Source: Candidatus Peribacteraceae bacterium (GTDB lineage Bacteria > Patescibacteriota > Gracilibacteria > JAHISY01). From it: a stretch of 38,517 bases of DNA. The notes under the pieces were generated by a model. The model searched no databases and was not told the DNA's origin. It was given only the letters and a program-made list of their open reading frames with translations. The translations under genes were made by a program, and so were the position numbers. Below, piece by piece: positions 17,095 through 25,275 of the stretch (position 1 is its first letter; every line of letters begins with the position of its first letter). Where the stretch lies: positions 1 to 38,517 of the forward strand of contig JAIPIJ010000003.1 in the NCBI GenBank assembly GCA_021734705.1. The letters run 5' to 3'.

Positions 17095-18048
17095 ATGCAT
17101 CCCAAAATCTATTTTTTCGAGACGGAAAAATCCGATCGAAAGAAAATTTTCGAAAAATATCCGCACGCCAAAATCTTTGCCGAACCTTTTTCAAAAAAAA
17201 TTCTAAAAAAATGCCTCGATGCGGAAATCGTCTGTGGAATGGTGCACTCGAATTTTTCAAGTGAGCTTTTGAGCAAACTTCCTAAGCTAAAGCTGCTAGT
17301 TACGCGCACAGCCGGATACGATCATCTTGATTTAAAATTTCTCGACCAGCAAAAAATCCCGGCCGCTTTCGTACCGGAATACGGCTCTCACGCAATTGCT
17401 GAACACGTCTTCGCACTGTTACTTTCCAGCTGTCGCAATATCTTGGAAGGTGAGGAGCGCACCGCACACGACAACTTCTCTTGGTGTGGACTACGCGGAG
17501 TGACGCTCAAGGGTAAAACTCTCGGCGTCATTGGAACTGGCCGAATTGGTGCACAGGTTTGCCGAATTGGCAGCGAGGGTTTTCTGATGAACGTTTTAGC
17601 TTTCGATAAATTCAAAAATCCCGAACTAAAAAAATTAAAAAGCTCTAAATATACAAGCCTTGAAAATTTACTCAAAAAATCAGATTTTATTTCCTTGCAT
17701 CTACCCTTACTGCCCGAAACCCATCATTTGATCAACGGTAAAACTATCGCCCAAATGAAAAAAGGCGTGGTTCTGATCAACACGGCGCGCGGAGGGCTAA
17801 TCAATACTCGCGCACTTGTCAGTGCAATTAAAACAGGAAAGTTTTGTCGGGTTGCACTTGATGTAGTCGAACATGAAAACAACCTGCGCGAAGATCGGGA
17901 GTTGCTCCATCTTCCGCATGTTGTAATTACTCCGCATATCGCTTTCTATACCGAGGAAACTAACGAAAAAATGTACACTGAGGCGTTTCGCTCGATAGAT
18001 GAATTTATGAAAAATAAGAAAATCACCCATCAAATTCACGGACTCTAA
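17095..18048 (+). CDS. D-isomer-specific 2-hydroxyacid dehydrogenase
   Basis: A 317-residue NAD-dependent dehydrogenase of normal length. The Rossmann loop GTGRIGAQV starts at 147, catalytic Arg is R232 (NTARGG), catalytic Glu E259 (DVVEHE) and catalytic His H281 (TPHIAF), so the R-E-H triad is intact. The likely substrate is pyruvate (D-lactate dehydrogenase), which would regenerate NAD in a fermentative cell, but glyoxylate or hydroxypyruvate is possible. It follows the PKD gene by 10 nt and precedes the LOG gene by 10 nt, so read-through from the surface cluster is possible. Confidence 0.9.
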   Translation: MHPKIYFFETEKSDRKKIFEKYPHAKIFAEPFSKKILKKCLDAEIVCGMVHSNFSSELLSKLPKLKLLVTRTAGYDHLDLKFLDQQKIPAAFVPEYGSHAIAEHVFALLLSSCRNILEGEERTAHDNFSWCGLRGVTLKGKTLGVIGTGRIGAQVCRIGSEGFLMNVLAFDKFKNPELKKLKSSKYTSLENLLKKSDFISLHLPLLPETHHLINGKTIAQMKKGVVLINTARGGLINTRALVSAIKTGKFCRVALDVVEHENNLREDRELLHLPHVVITPHIAFYTEETNEKMYTEAFRSIDEFMKNKKITHQIHGL

Positions 18049-18058
18049 GCTCCACTTT

Positions 18059-18856
18059 ATGTCAGGCTACCGCCTAAATTCCGTTGCTAAATTCAAAAGT
18101 GGAAAAGTGATCCAGCTTTCCCGCTCGGATGGCAAAGCTGTGGAAGAAAAACTTGATAAAGCCCAGCAGAATTATGAACGCTTGCTCGAGAAGAGTTTTC
18201 CTTACCACTTTTTCGAAAGTTACCGAATTACGATTTTCGGCAGTAGCGCGATCGAAGATGAGAACTCTCCGGAATTTAAATTCGTCGAACAGCTTGCTGA
18301 AAAATTGGGCGAGGCGATGCAGGTCGATATCGTCACCGGTGGCGGGGGAGGCTTAATGCTAGCCGCCAATGAAGGCTTGGAGAATGCCAAAAAAGTTTTT
18401 ATCAAAAATCATAAGAAAGTCACTTTCCGTAATTACGGTATCCGCGTATCACTACCGAATGAAATCGGCCGCAATGACCGCCTAGACGTAATTGAAGACT
18501 TTGAGAATTTCTCAACTCGACTGGAAGAATTCGTACGCACTTCTAACGCTGTCTATCTGGCTCCCGGTGGTTTCGGCACAGACCTTGAAGCAGCTATGTT
18601 CGTCCAGCTCAAACAGCGCTGGAAAATCGAAGCTGATTTTCCGATCATTGCTCATCCATTTTGGAAAAGAGTTTATGAAAAAGAAAATAAAATGATGTTC
18701 GACGGCCGTGTAAAAAACGGCTGCGCTCCGCTAATCGACGCTGCCGATAAGAAGCTCATCCAATATTCAAAAAGCATTCCCGAAATTGTCCGCATATTCA
18801 AAAAACACCATCACGCTTGGCAAAAGCTGCGCAAGAAAGTGAAGTGGGTGAAGTAG
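18059..18856 (+). CDS. LOG-family nucleotide-binding protein
   Basis: A 265-residue Rossmann-like protein. GGGGGLM (94-100) and PGGFGTDLE (169-177) are the two phosphate/ribose-binding motifs of the LOG family. Family members hydrolyse nucleoside 5'-monophosphates to base and ribose 5-phosphate (PpnN, or cytokinin-activating LOG); older annotation as lysine decarboxylase is misleading. In this nucleotide-scavenging type of organism a salvage role is plausible. The stop codon lies inside the first unit of a heptamer repeat array. Confidence 0.88.
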   Translation: MSGYRLNSVAKFKSGKVIQLSRSDGKAVEEKLDKAQQNYERLLEKSFPYHFFESYRITIFGSSAIEDENSPEFKFVEQLAEKLGEAMQVDIVTGGGGGLMLAANEGLENAKKVFIKNHKKVTFRNYGIRVSLPNEIGRNDRLDVIEDFENFSTRLEEFVRTSNAVYLAPGGFGTDLEAAMFVQLKQRWKIEADFPIIAHPFWKRVYEKENKMMFDGRVKNGCAPLIDAADKKLIQYSKSIPEIVRIFKKHHHAWQKLRKKVKWVK

Positions 18857-18908
18857 TTACTAGTTACTAGTTACTGGTCACTAGTTGCTAGTTGCTAGTT
18901 GCTAGCCA
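18853..18908. repeat. Heptamer tandem array (CTAGTTA/CTAGTTG)
   Basis: Eight consecutive 7-bp units: GTAGTTA, CTAGTTA twice, CTGGTCA, CTAGTTG three times, CTAGCCA. The first unit includes the TAG stop of the LOG gene. Confidence 0.85.
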
Positions 18909-18944
18909 AGGATTTTCATAATGAGATTCTTCGTGGAAAGTTTT

Positions 18945-18953
18945 TGCTAAAAT
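18945..18953 (+). promoter_or_regulatory. Extended -10 promoter of tRNA-Trp
   Basis: TGCTAAAAT ends 12 nt before the tRNA 5' end, giving a predicted start about 5 nt upstream of the mature tRNA. Confidence 0.6.
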
Positions 18954-18965
18954 GGCGCGGCGCAT

Positions 18966-19041
18966 AGGCCCATAGTGTCAGTGGTTAGCACGCCGGTCTC
19001 CAAAACCGGAAGCGAGGGTTCAAATCCTTCTGGGCCTGCCA
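18966..19041 (+). tRNA. trnW: tRNA-Trp (CCA anticodon), CCA tail encoded
   Basis: Acceptor AGGCCCA pairs with TGGGCCT, followed by G and encoded CCA (19039-19041). The anticodon stem CCGGT/ACCGG encloses CTCCAAA, giving anticodon CCA for UGG. The T arm carries GGTTCAAAT. With UGA used as stop, a CCA-only Trp tRNA is consistent. A palindrome begins at the last base of the CCA. Confidence 0.95.
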
Positions 19042-19060
19042 CGTCGTTCGCGAACGACGT
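19041..19060. repeat. Perfect palindrome abutting the tRNA-Trp CCA end
   Basis: A 20-bp perfect inverted repeat, ACGTCGTTCG followed by CGAACGACGT. It starts on the final A of the tRNA and runs into the first tandem repeat unit. It could form a hairpin just after the tRNA and affect 3' processing. Confidence 0.8.
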
Positions 19061-19144
19061 GGCCTGCCACCCTCCTTGGCGACGTGGCCTGCCACCCTCC
19101 TTGGCGACGTGGCCTGCCACCCTCCTTGGCGACGTGGCCTGCCA
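19056..19144. repeat. 25-bp tandem repeat, 3.6 copies, containing a copy of the tRNA-Trp 3' end
   Basis: Identical units at 19056-19080, 19081-19105 and 19106-19130 plus a partial one to 19144. Each unit contains GGCCTGCCA, the same nine bases that end tRNA-Trp, and the hairpin-like CC-TCCTTGG segment. There are no unique spacers, so it is not a CRISPR. Confidence 0.9.
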
Positions 19145-19151
19145 ATCCCTC

Positions 19152-19160
19152 TGATAAAAT
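19152..19160 (+). promoter_or_regulatory. Extended -10 promoter of the first GIY-YIG gene
   Basis: TGATAAAAT fits the window-wide TGNTAAAAT pattern; the leader to ATG 19206 would be about 39 nt. Confidence 0.45.
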
Positions 19161-19205
19161 AAGCAGTTCGCCGTTCACCGTTTTTTTAACCTTTAAATAA
19201 TCGTT

Positions 19206-19475
19206 ATGTGGTACTTTTATGTTCTTCAGAGCGCGAAAGAGGGGAATTATTTTTACAAAGGCTCAACCAATAATCTAAAAAAGAGATTCCAAGAACATAA
19301 TAACGGTGAGGTTACATCTACTCGACTTCGTAAACCTTGGAAGCTTGTTTATTATGAGGCTTACGTTTCTGAAAAATCAGCTCGAGAACGAGAATCTTCA
19401 GTGAAAAATAGTGGCTCGGTTTCAGTGCCGCTTCTTAAGCGGGTTAAGCAAAGTCTTGAGAACCAAAAGTATTAA
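19206..19475 (+). CDS. Small GIY-YIG superfamily protein (UPF0213-like)
   Basis: An 89-residue single-domain protein. YFYVLQS (3-9) is the GIY part and YFYKGSTNN (about 15-23) the YIG part, here Y-K-G rather than Y-I-G. The conserved Arg is in KKRFQEHN and the metal-binding Glu in ARERESSVK. Short stand-alone GIY-YIG proteins are widespread; nuclease activity is presumed from the fold but rarely shown. It lies directly after tRNA-Trp and its repeats, and a relative at 36474 lies between tRNA-Pro relics. The C-terminal part (GSVSVPLLKR) deviates from the usual KNWRRxWK-like ending. Confidence 0.8.
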   Translation: MWYFYVLQSAKEGNYFYKGSTNNLKKRFQEHNNGEVTSTRLRKPWKLVYYEAYVSEKSARERESSVKNSGSVSVPLLKRVKQSLENQKY

Positions 19476-19586
19476 AATCCAAGGAACTCTTATTTTTATC
19501 GTCTTTTTGGCTTAGGAGAAAGACTTATTGAATTTAGCCATTATTCGCAATGCACTGCCTAATACTTAACCCCCTAAACCTGCCTG

Positions 19587-19606
19587 CCCTGAGCTAAGCC
19601 GAAGGG
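19587..19606. repeat. Dispersed imperfect palindrome (CCCTGAGC...GAAGGG family)
   Basis: CCCTGAGCTAAGCCGAAGGG resembles the element inside rnpB at 31444-31462 (CCCTGAGCTTGTCGAAGGG on the minus strand). The rest of 19476-19641 shows GC-rich short inverted repeats and no gene. Confidence 0.55.
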
Positions 19607-19641
19607 ACAAGGGGAGGTGACCCGCTTTGCGGGGCGGAGGG

Positions 19642-20547
19642 TTAATTGACCAAAAAATACGCGATTCCGAGAATTAGAAAACTACCGAGCGAAGTGATAA
19701 CTACAAAATTAGCTACTGTCTCAACGTGGAAGTTATAGCGTTTAGCGAAAACAGCTAACGAGACGGCTGCTGGAATACCGGACTGCAGAAAAAGAAATTC
19801 ACGCAAATTCCCTTCGGGAAGCAACCAAAAATTCAAAATCAAAAAAGTTACTACTGGTAAAGCCAGTAAGCGGAAAAGTGCAAACCAAACTGAATTCTTA
19901 AATTCTTTAAAAGAAAGGTTCTCGTACAAAAATGTTCCTAAAGCAAAAATTGCTAACGGTCCGGCGGTTTGTCCGATCAAAGCGACACCATCCAGCAAAG
20001 GTTCAAATCGAATATTGAGCAGCGAGAAAATAACCCCAGCCAAGATCGAAAGAATTAAGGGATTACGAAAAATCTTGCCACAGAAACACCAACCCTTACC
20101 GTGATTAGTTGCGTATTCAAATATATAAATCGTCAGGAAAATTCCAACTGGGCCGAGAATTGAGGAAGTGATCACAGCAAAATCCAAACCGGTCTCGCCA
20201 GCCAAGGCTTCGAAGAAGGTAATTCCAAAAAAAGCGTTTGAGCCAAATACAATCGTAAGCGCTAGCAGGGCGAAATTTTCTTTTGAAAAAACTTTAATAG
20301 CCCTTAGCAGCATTAATAAAGCCAGTAAAGCAAAGATTGGGGCCAAGGATCCGGCGACAAGTTTGGGGTCAATTGTGGTGAGATCGGTCTGGGCAAGTTT
20401 TGAGAAAAATAAGGCTGGCAGAGCAAAGTAATAAATATAAGAGCTCATTCCGCGAGTGTGCTCAGAGGAGAGGACTTTGAGTCTGCGGGCCAACCAACCC
20501 AGAAAAACGACTACTGCCAGTGTGCCGAGTGCAAAAAAAATTGGCAT
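19642..20547 (-). CDS. AEC-family (auxin efflux carrier-like) transporter
   Basis: A 301-residue integral membrane protein with about ten hydrophobic helices, matching the length of AEC/MdcF-type carriers. FALPALFFSKLA near 42-53 and the C-terminal half segment with SGIPAAVSLAVFAKRY near 258-273 fit the inverted-repeat fold of the family. Bacterial members export or import organic acids such as malonate or malate; the substrate here is unknown. It diverges from the aldolase gene. Confidence 0.85.
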   Translation of the reverse strand: MPIFFALGTLAVVVFLGWLARRLKVLSSEHTRGMSSYIYYFALPALFFSKLAQTDLTTIDPKLVAGSLAPIFALLALLMLLRAIKVFSKENFALLALTIVFGSNAFFGITFFEALAGETGLDFAVITSSILGPVGIFLTIYIFEYATNHGKGWCFCGKIFRNPLILSILAGVIFSLLNIRFEPLLDGVALIGQTAGPLAIFALGTFLYENLSFKEFKNSVWFALFRLLALPVVTFLILNFWLLPEGNLREFLFLQSGIPAAVSLAVFAKRYNFHVETVANFVVITSLGSFLILGIAYFLVN

Positions 20548-20612
20548 TTCTTGAAGGAAAATTTTTGAAGTAAAATGATTTTAAATCAATTTTGCATTCT
20601 TAACTTTTATTC

Positions 20613-21542
20613 ATGCTGACCACCTCAACCGAACTCTTTGCAAAAGCACTCGCGGAAAAATACGCGCTGGGTGCGTTCAACGTTAATAACCTCGAAATTA
20701 TTCAGGGAATTATGGAAGGCTGCCGTGCCAAGAACGCACCGGTAATTTTGCAGGTGTCAGCCGGAGCTAGGCAGTATGCTGGACCGGTTTTTTTGCGGAA
20801 GCTGATCGAGGGAGCGGCTGAAATTTATCCGGAAATACCAGTCGTCTTCCATCTCGACCACGGTGAAGATTTCGAAATCTGCAAAGATTGTATCGACAAC
20901 GGCTTCACTAGCGTAATGATTGACGGATCCAAACATCCGTTTGAAGAGAATATCGAACTAACCAAAAAGGTCGTTGACTACGCCCACGCAAAAGGTGTCG
21001 TCGTCGAAGGCGAGCTTGGTAAGCTGGAAGGAATTGAAGACGACGTGAAAGTAGCGTCAGGCGAGGGGAGCTACACCGACCCCGACCAAGCTGCCGAGTT
21101 TGTCGAAAAAACCGGAGTTGATTCGCTGGCGGTTGCAATCGGCACTAGCCACGGCGCCTATAAGTTTCCGCCGGAGGTCGAAGCGAAACTTGATTTTGAA
21201 CGCTGCCAAAAGATTTCCGAGCTTGTTAAAATCCCGCTCGTGCTTCACGGTGCCAGCTCGGTCTTGCAAGATTTTGTCGCGGAAATTAACGAGTTTGGAG
21301 GTAAAGTGGAAAATTCCAAAGGCGTGCCCGAAGAGGCCATCACCGAAGCCAGCAAGTATGGCGTTGCTAAAGTTAACATCGATACTGATATTCGCTTGGG
21401 AATGACCGCAGCCATGCGTAAAAACCTTGCCGAAATGCCTGATAATTTCGACGTACGCAAACCACTCGGAGCTGCTAGAGATGCAGTCCAAAAGATGGTC
21501 GAGCACAAAATCGATATCTTGGGTTGCGCTGGCAAAATTTAA
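20613..21542 (+). CDS. fba: Class II fructose-bisphosphate aldolase
   Basis: A 309-residue zinc aldolase of normal length. HLDHGE at 80-85 gives catalytic D82 and zinc ligand H83; E134 (VEGELG), H180 (TSHG) and H212 (VLHGAS) complete the metal and substrate site; NIDTD at 255-259 is the phosphate-binding loop. It cleaves fructose 1,6-bisphosphate in glycolysis or runs in reverse; tagatose-bisphosphate specificity cannot be excluded. A TAAAAT -10 at 20571-20576 gives a leader of about 30 nt with no Shine-Dalgarno sequence. Its TAA stop overlaps the convergent glycoside hydrolase stop within the palindrome ATTTAAAT. Confidence 0.93.
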   Translation: MLTTSTELFAKALAEKYALGAFNVNNLEIIQGIMEGCRAKNAPVILQVSAGARQYAGPVFLRKLIEGAAEIYPEIPVVFHLDHGEDFEICKDCIDNGFTSVMIDGSKHPFEENIELTKKVVDYAHAKGVVVEGELGKLEGIEDDVKVASGEGSYTDPDQAAEFVEKTGVDSLAVAIGTSHGAYKFPPEVEAKLDFERCQKISELVKIPLVLHGASSVLQDFVAEINEFGGKVENSKGVPEEAITEASKYGVAKVNIDTDIRLGMTAAMRKNLAEMPDNFDVRKPLGAARDAVQKMVEHKIDILGCAGKI

Positions 21543-22813
21543 ATCGGACAGCCGTCAGGAATCTTAAGCTCACTAAGAATCTCATAAGCTTCGGAATAGT
21601 CGTTTTGAATGTCCCAAACTGTGAAGCCACAGATGCCAGCATCAAAGACCGCTTCGATTTGATCACGCACCTGTTCAATATCAACATAATAACCCTGAAT
21701 CCACGGCCGCAATTTCTTAGTATTTTTACCCAAAACATCCTTATATTTTTCTAAAGTTAAAAAAACTGTGGAATATTCGTGGCTTTTGCCTTTTAAAACA
21801 TACTGCGGATTATCACGGGAAAAAGTCGCCGGATAGAGCATCGGCGCAATTATGTCGGCATATCCTACTAAGGCATTAATGTCCTGGCCTAGTGCAGCCT
21901 CACTACGTCCAAAGTCCCAGACGAGAATAGCGAAAGTATCCACACTCAAAACAGCGTCCATTTTTTGGGAATCAATCGCCTCGCGGGCCATTTTTACAAA
22001 ATTCAAAATATTGTCAGTTTTCTCCTGTCCGGTCAGACCGAGAAAAGCGCTGGTAAATTTATCAGGGTAGCGCATAAAATCGAGATTAATTTCATCGACT
22101 CCTGCCACAACAATTTCGGAAATTATCTCTCGGTTGTAAGCCAAAACTTCCGCGTCAGCCGGATCAACCCACTCCGGTACTGGCTGTCCCGTCCAGGGGC
22201 TAGTCAGCCAAGCTTGCGGGTTCTGGATAGCAAACTGAGGATCTTTCGCAGCAATTACGCGTGCAATCGTATAAATCCCGGCAGATTCAAATTGCTCTAC
22301 AATCTTCGGCAGATCATAAAGCGGCTTCACTAACCCAAACTTCTTAGCAATTTCTGAATCTGAAGAGAAATAAACAAAACTGCCTTTGACATCAAATACT
22401 ACTGCTGAGTTGTCTAGGTTTTTCAGTCTCGCAATCTCGCGCTCGACAAATTGATCGTTCGCAACGTTATTCATATGAATGTAGACACCAATTTTTTGAT
22501 TGGCTTCGCGCCGAGCGATCGGACTAGGCAGCAGCTCAACTTCTGGCAAAGCATCAAAAGCCATACGCATTACGGTTGTTTCCGCTTCATTGGAAAAAGA
22601 TGCATAAATTTCTTCGTACACCTTGGGCGGGGGAGTGAAGAAAATATTTTCCACAGTTCCCGCCTCGACAGCTATGGTGTAGTTCAAGAAAATATTGCCC
22701 CCAGCTAGAGTCGTTGTAAGTAGGCAAAAAAATGAAAAGAGGCTAAAAAACCTCAACGCTCGGCGCGCTTGTCTGGTGAAGTCCGCTCTCAATAAGTTTT
22801 CCCGAACAGGCAT
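21539..22813 (-). CDS. Putative secreted glycoside hydrolase (DUF4015 family)
   Basis: A 424-residue protein with an N-terminal hydrophobic anchor or signal (about 22-42) and a TIM-barrel-like domain. KIGVYIHMNN, VVFDVKGSFVYFSS, DEINLDFMRYP and YADIIAPMLYP followed by a late WIQGYYVD and GFTVWDIQN are the pattern of DUF4015 putative glycoside hydrolases, whose acidic residues in the DxxxDFMRYP-type strand are the presumed catalytic site. The substrate is not known; cell-surface glycan is likely given the signal. ATG 22813 lies 7 nt after its -10, so the mRNA is probably leaderless. Confidence 0.85.
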   Translation of the reverse strand: MPVRENLLRADFTRQARRALRFFSLFSFFCLLTTTLAGGNIFLNYTIAVEAGTVENIFFTPPPKVYEEIYASFSNEAETTVMRMAFDALPEVELLPSPIARREANQKIGVYIHMNNVANDQFVEREIARLKNLDNSAVVFDVKGSFVYFSSDSEIAKKFGLVKPLYDLPKIVEQFESAGIYTIARVIAAKDPQFAIQNPQAWLTSPWTGQPVPEWVDPADAEVLAYNREIISEIVVAGVDEINLDFMRYPDKFTSAFLGLTGQEKTDNILNFVKMAREAIDSQKMDAVLSVDTFAILVWDFGRSEAALGQDINALVGYADIIAPMLYPATFSRDNPQYVLKGKSHEYSTVFLTLEKYKDVLGKNTKKLRPWIQGYYVDIEQVRDQIEAVFDAGICGFTVWDIQNDYSEAYEILSELKIPDGCPI

Positions 22814-22820
22814 TTTCTTA

Positions 22821-22849
22821 AATTTAAAATATATTTGCTAAAATGTCAA
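22821..22849 (-). promoter_or_regulatory. Promoter of the glycoside hydrolase gene
   Basis: On the minus strand TTGACA (22844-22849) and TAAATT (22821-22826) are 17 bp apart, ending 7 nt before ATG 22813. The -35 shares a base with the extended -10 element on the other strand at 22836-22844, and the spacer contains the rest of it. Confidence 0.6.
22836..22844 (+). promoter_or_regulatory. Upstream extended -10 element of mscS
   Basis: TGCTAAAAT on the plus strand, embedded in the divergent hydrolase promoter. Simultaneous polymerase binding on both strands is unlikely. Confidence 0.4.
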
Positions 22850-22878
22850 GTTTATATCAAATTACTATAAGGTAATTT

Positions 22879-22887
22879 TGTTAAAAT
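22879..22887 (+). promoter_or_regulatory. Proximal extended -10 promoter of mscS
   Basis: TGTTAAAAT gives a predicted start near 22894 and a leader of about 15 nt before ATG 22909. Confidence 0.55.
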
Positions 22888-22908
22888 CAATGAAATTAAA
22901 TATCAGCG

Positions 22909-23991
22909 ATGCAAGCACTCGAATTCATCAAGCCCTATCTCGCACAGCTAAACGAAATCACTATCTGGGGGCTAAGCGCGGAAAAAATCTTAATCGCAGC
23001 CGCAATTTTTATTTTTGGTGGAGTCTTCTTCAAATTTTGGAAAACGAAGGTCCTCCATAATTTAAAGAAACTAGCGCGGCGCACAAAAACTGACCTCGAC
23101 GACACATTGATTGATGTTTTGGATGAGATTCCAAACTACTTTTATTGGGCTGTCGCCGCTTTCGCCGCGTTTTATTTTTTGGGTGTCGAAAACGAGACTG
23201 CCCAGAAGATTGTCAACGGAATTTTCATTGTTTTTGTGATCTTCCGCTTGATCGCCGTCATCCAAAAATTTACGAACTACACCTTCACCAAGATGTGGGG
23301 GCGGGATGGTAAGATCGCCGAAGAGAAAGAAACCGCCCTGCATGGTATCAAAATCGTCGCCAATATTCTGCTGTGGTCAATCGGACTATTACTAATCCTT
23401 TCGAATTTAGGCTTTGAGATCGGGACGCTGGCTGCGAGTTTGGGAATTGGCGGTGTGGCAATCGCTTTTGCCCTACAAAATATCTTGGGAGATTTGTTTT
23501 CCAGTTTTGCCATCTACTTTGACAAACCTTTCCAGATCGGGGACTTCGTAGTGATTGGTGATGATAGCGGCACAGTCAAAAAAATTGGCTTAAAGACGAC
23601 TCGGATCACGACGCTCCAAGGCGAAGAATTGGTAGTCTCCAATGCCGAACTTACTTCGACGCGCGTCAAGAATTTCAAAAGAATGCGAACTCGCCGGGCA
23701 CTTTTTACTTTCGGGGTCGTTTATTCGACGCCGTTGAAGAAACTGAAGAAAATTCCGGAAATTGTCACAACAATCATTGACGAAGTTAAGCTGGCGGAAA
23801 TTGATCGAGTTCATTTCCGTGAATTTGGTGATTCCAGCCTAAATTTCGAAGTCGTCTACTATGTCCAGACGCGCGAATACATCGACTATATGAACACCCA
23901 GCAGGAAATTAATTTCGCGATCAAAGAGGCCTTTGAAAAAGAAAATATCGAAATGGCTTTCCCGACGCGGACAATCTACCTTCAAAAATAG
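22909..23991 (+). CDS. mscS: MscS-family mechanosensitive channel
   Basis: A 360-residue channel with about four N-terminal helices (26-43, 76-92, 101-118, 147-165) before the pore helix. The pore-lining segment (about 170-200) has the small-residue pattern ASLGIGGVAIAFALQ followed by NILGDLFSS, then the beta domain (GDFVVIGDDSGTVKKIGLKTT broken across 211-231, VSNAELTS) and the alpha/beta C-terminal domain. It opens under membrane tension to release solutes during osmotic downshock. It has one or two more helices than E. coli MscS, like YbdG/YnaI-type members. Confidence 0.92.
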   Translation: MQALEFIKPYLAQLNEITIWGLSAEKILIAAAIFIFGGVFFKFWKTKVLHNLKKLARRTKTDLDDTLIDVLDEIPNYFYWAVAAFAAFYFLGVENETAQKIVNGIFIVFVIFRLIAVIQKFTNYTFTKMWGRDGKIAEEKETALHGIKIVANILLWSIGLLLILSNLGFEIGTLAASLGIGGVAIAFALQNILGDLFSSFAIYFDKPFQIGDFVVIGDDSGTVKKIGLKTTRITTLQGEELVVSNAELTSTRVKNFKRMRTRRALFTFGVVYSTPLKKLKKIPEIVTTIIDEVKLAEIDRVHFREFGDSSLNFEVVYYVQTREYIDYMNTQQEINFAIKEAFEKENIEMAFPTRTIYLQK

Positions 23992-23996
23992 AATTA

Positions 23997-24317
23997 TTAT
24001 AGATCCATCCATCCACAATCCTCGTCGGCAGCTCTTCGAAGTGCTGCTCGAATAGCATCCTTGGTCGATTTTTTAAGTTGCTTCAGTTGAATATCCTTCC
24101 CGGAAATTTCCTCCCCAGAATCGAAAATGAATGTAATTTTTTCGCGCCAGTGTGGAACTGATAGAAAATTATCGGCAATTTCTTTAGGTGATAAATTGGG
24201 ATTTTGTCTAATGATATACCGAAAGACTTTATCATCTTCATCACTATATCCGGATAATCTAGCTTCTGGAATATCGATTATGAGTTGACCAACCCCCGGA
24301 ATCTCTATTTTTCTCAT
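23997..24317 (-). CDS. Hypothetical protein
   Basis: A 106-residue soluble acidic protein with no recognised family. It starts MRKIEIPGVGQLIIDIPEA, has a central helical segment NPNLSPKEIADNFLSVPHW, and ends with Lys-rich then acidic sequence (DEDCGWMDL). ATG 24317 follows a TTAAAAT -10-like element by about 20 nt. It is convergent with mscS (5 nt gap) and on the same strand as the operon of 24370-29115 but transcribed after it. Only the open frame and promoter-like element support it. Confidence 0.55.
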   Translation of the reverse strand: MRKIEIPGVGQLIIDIPEARLSGYSDEDDKVFRYIIRQNPNLSPKEIADNFLSVPHWREKITFIFDSGEEISGKDIQLKQLKKSTKDAIRAALRRAADEDCGWMDL

Positions 24318-24369
24318 TTCAGTAAGATTAAAAGGTTTGCCATTTTAACCTATTACAAATTAATTGCAA

Positions 24370-25275
24370 CTATCGTGTGAGCTTTACAATAAACGATCCA
24401 CCAGGAAGCGTGTCGCCAACAATCCAAGGGTTCAGCTCTTTAATAGCGCGCAACGTTGTGCCGTTATTTAACGCAAACTCAGCTAAGTCCAACGGGCCAA
24501 TAACCGTTTTTAGCTCATAATCTGGCCAAGCGAAATAATCCTCGGAATCAAGTTCGTAGCCGTATTTCTCCGGGTCTGACATAATCTCTTTGATAGCCAG
24601 GATGCGGAAAAGATAACGGCTGGTTTCGTTGTTGAGATACAAGTCGTAATAGCCATCGACCAGCTGATCATCAATCCGGCGCGCCAAGCCGTTCTCGCCG
24701 GAATTATAAGCTGCTGCTGCTAAAGTCCAAGAATTAAATTTAGCGTGTAGAAATTCAAGGTAATTCAGTGCTGCTGGAGTCGAACGTTCAAAATTATTCC
24801 GTTCATCAATCAGGTCATCTACGCGCAAGCCATAATCGCGGGCTGTCGACGCAATAAACTGCCAAAGACCAACCGCGCCAGCCGAACTCAAAACATCTTC
24901 CCGCAGGGCTGATTCCGCTACAGCAATATATTTCAAATCATCCGGCAAGCCTCGCTTTTCCAGCTCACTTTCAATTGTTGGAAAATATTTCGGTGCCCTT
25001 TTGAGGTACAAAACATTCTGGTAGTCACTAGCTAGCAAAACTAGAAATTCTTTTTCCCAGGCTTCCCGGACGTAAAAATCATCTAAGGGAACCGGCTCGC
25101 CACAGAATTCTAAATCTGTCGGCCAGTCAACAGTCAGGAGCTTGGTCTTGGAAAGTAAAATTTTCTCTCCACCCCCAAGCACAATCTTAAAAAATAAAAA
25201 TACCGCTAAAACTAATACACCCCAAAAAATTAAAGGCAGGCGTGAACGGCGTGTAAGGGTTGAATGGAACTTCAA
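24370..25275 (-). CDS. Membrane-anchored lytic transglycosylase (SLT domain)
   Basis: A 301-residue protein with an N-terminal membrane anchor (about 13-34). The SLT lysozyme-like domain has catalytic Glu E121 (AVAESALRE), GAVGLWQF (133-140) and AYNSG (189-193); the C-terminal 45 residues (VIGPLDLAEFALNNGTTL) look LysM-like. It cleaves the MurNAc-GlcNAc bond to 1,6-anhydro products, as in MltD, for wall remodelling or for making room for envelope machines. The start is TTG at 25275, overlapping the ATPase stop by 4 nt (TTGA), so it is probably translationally coupled. Confidence 0.9.
   Translation of the reverse strand: MKFHSTLTRRSRLPLIFWGVLVLAVFLFFKIVLGGGEKILLSKTKLLTVDWPTDLEFCGEPVPLDDFYVREAWEKEFLVLLASDYQNVLYLKRAPKYFPTIESELEKRGLPDDLKYIAVAESALREDVLSSAGAVGLWQFIASTARDYGLRVDDLIDERNNFERSTPAALNYLEFLHAKFNSWTLAAAAYNSGENGLARRIDDQLVDGYYDLYLNNETSRYLFRILAIKEIMSDPEKYGYELDSEDYFAWPDYELKTVIGPLDLAEFALNNGTTLRAIKELNPWIVGDTLPGGSFIVKLTR

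Noticed and set aside
19056-19144. Possible CRISPR array
   Set aside because: The 25-bp units are directly joined with no unique spacers, and no cas gene is near.
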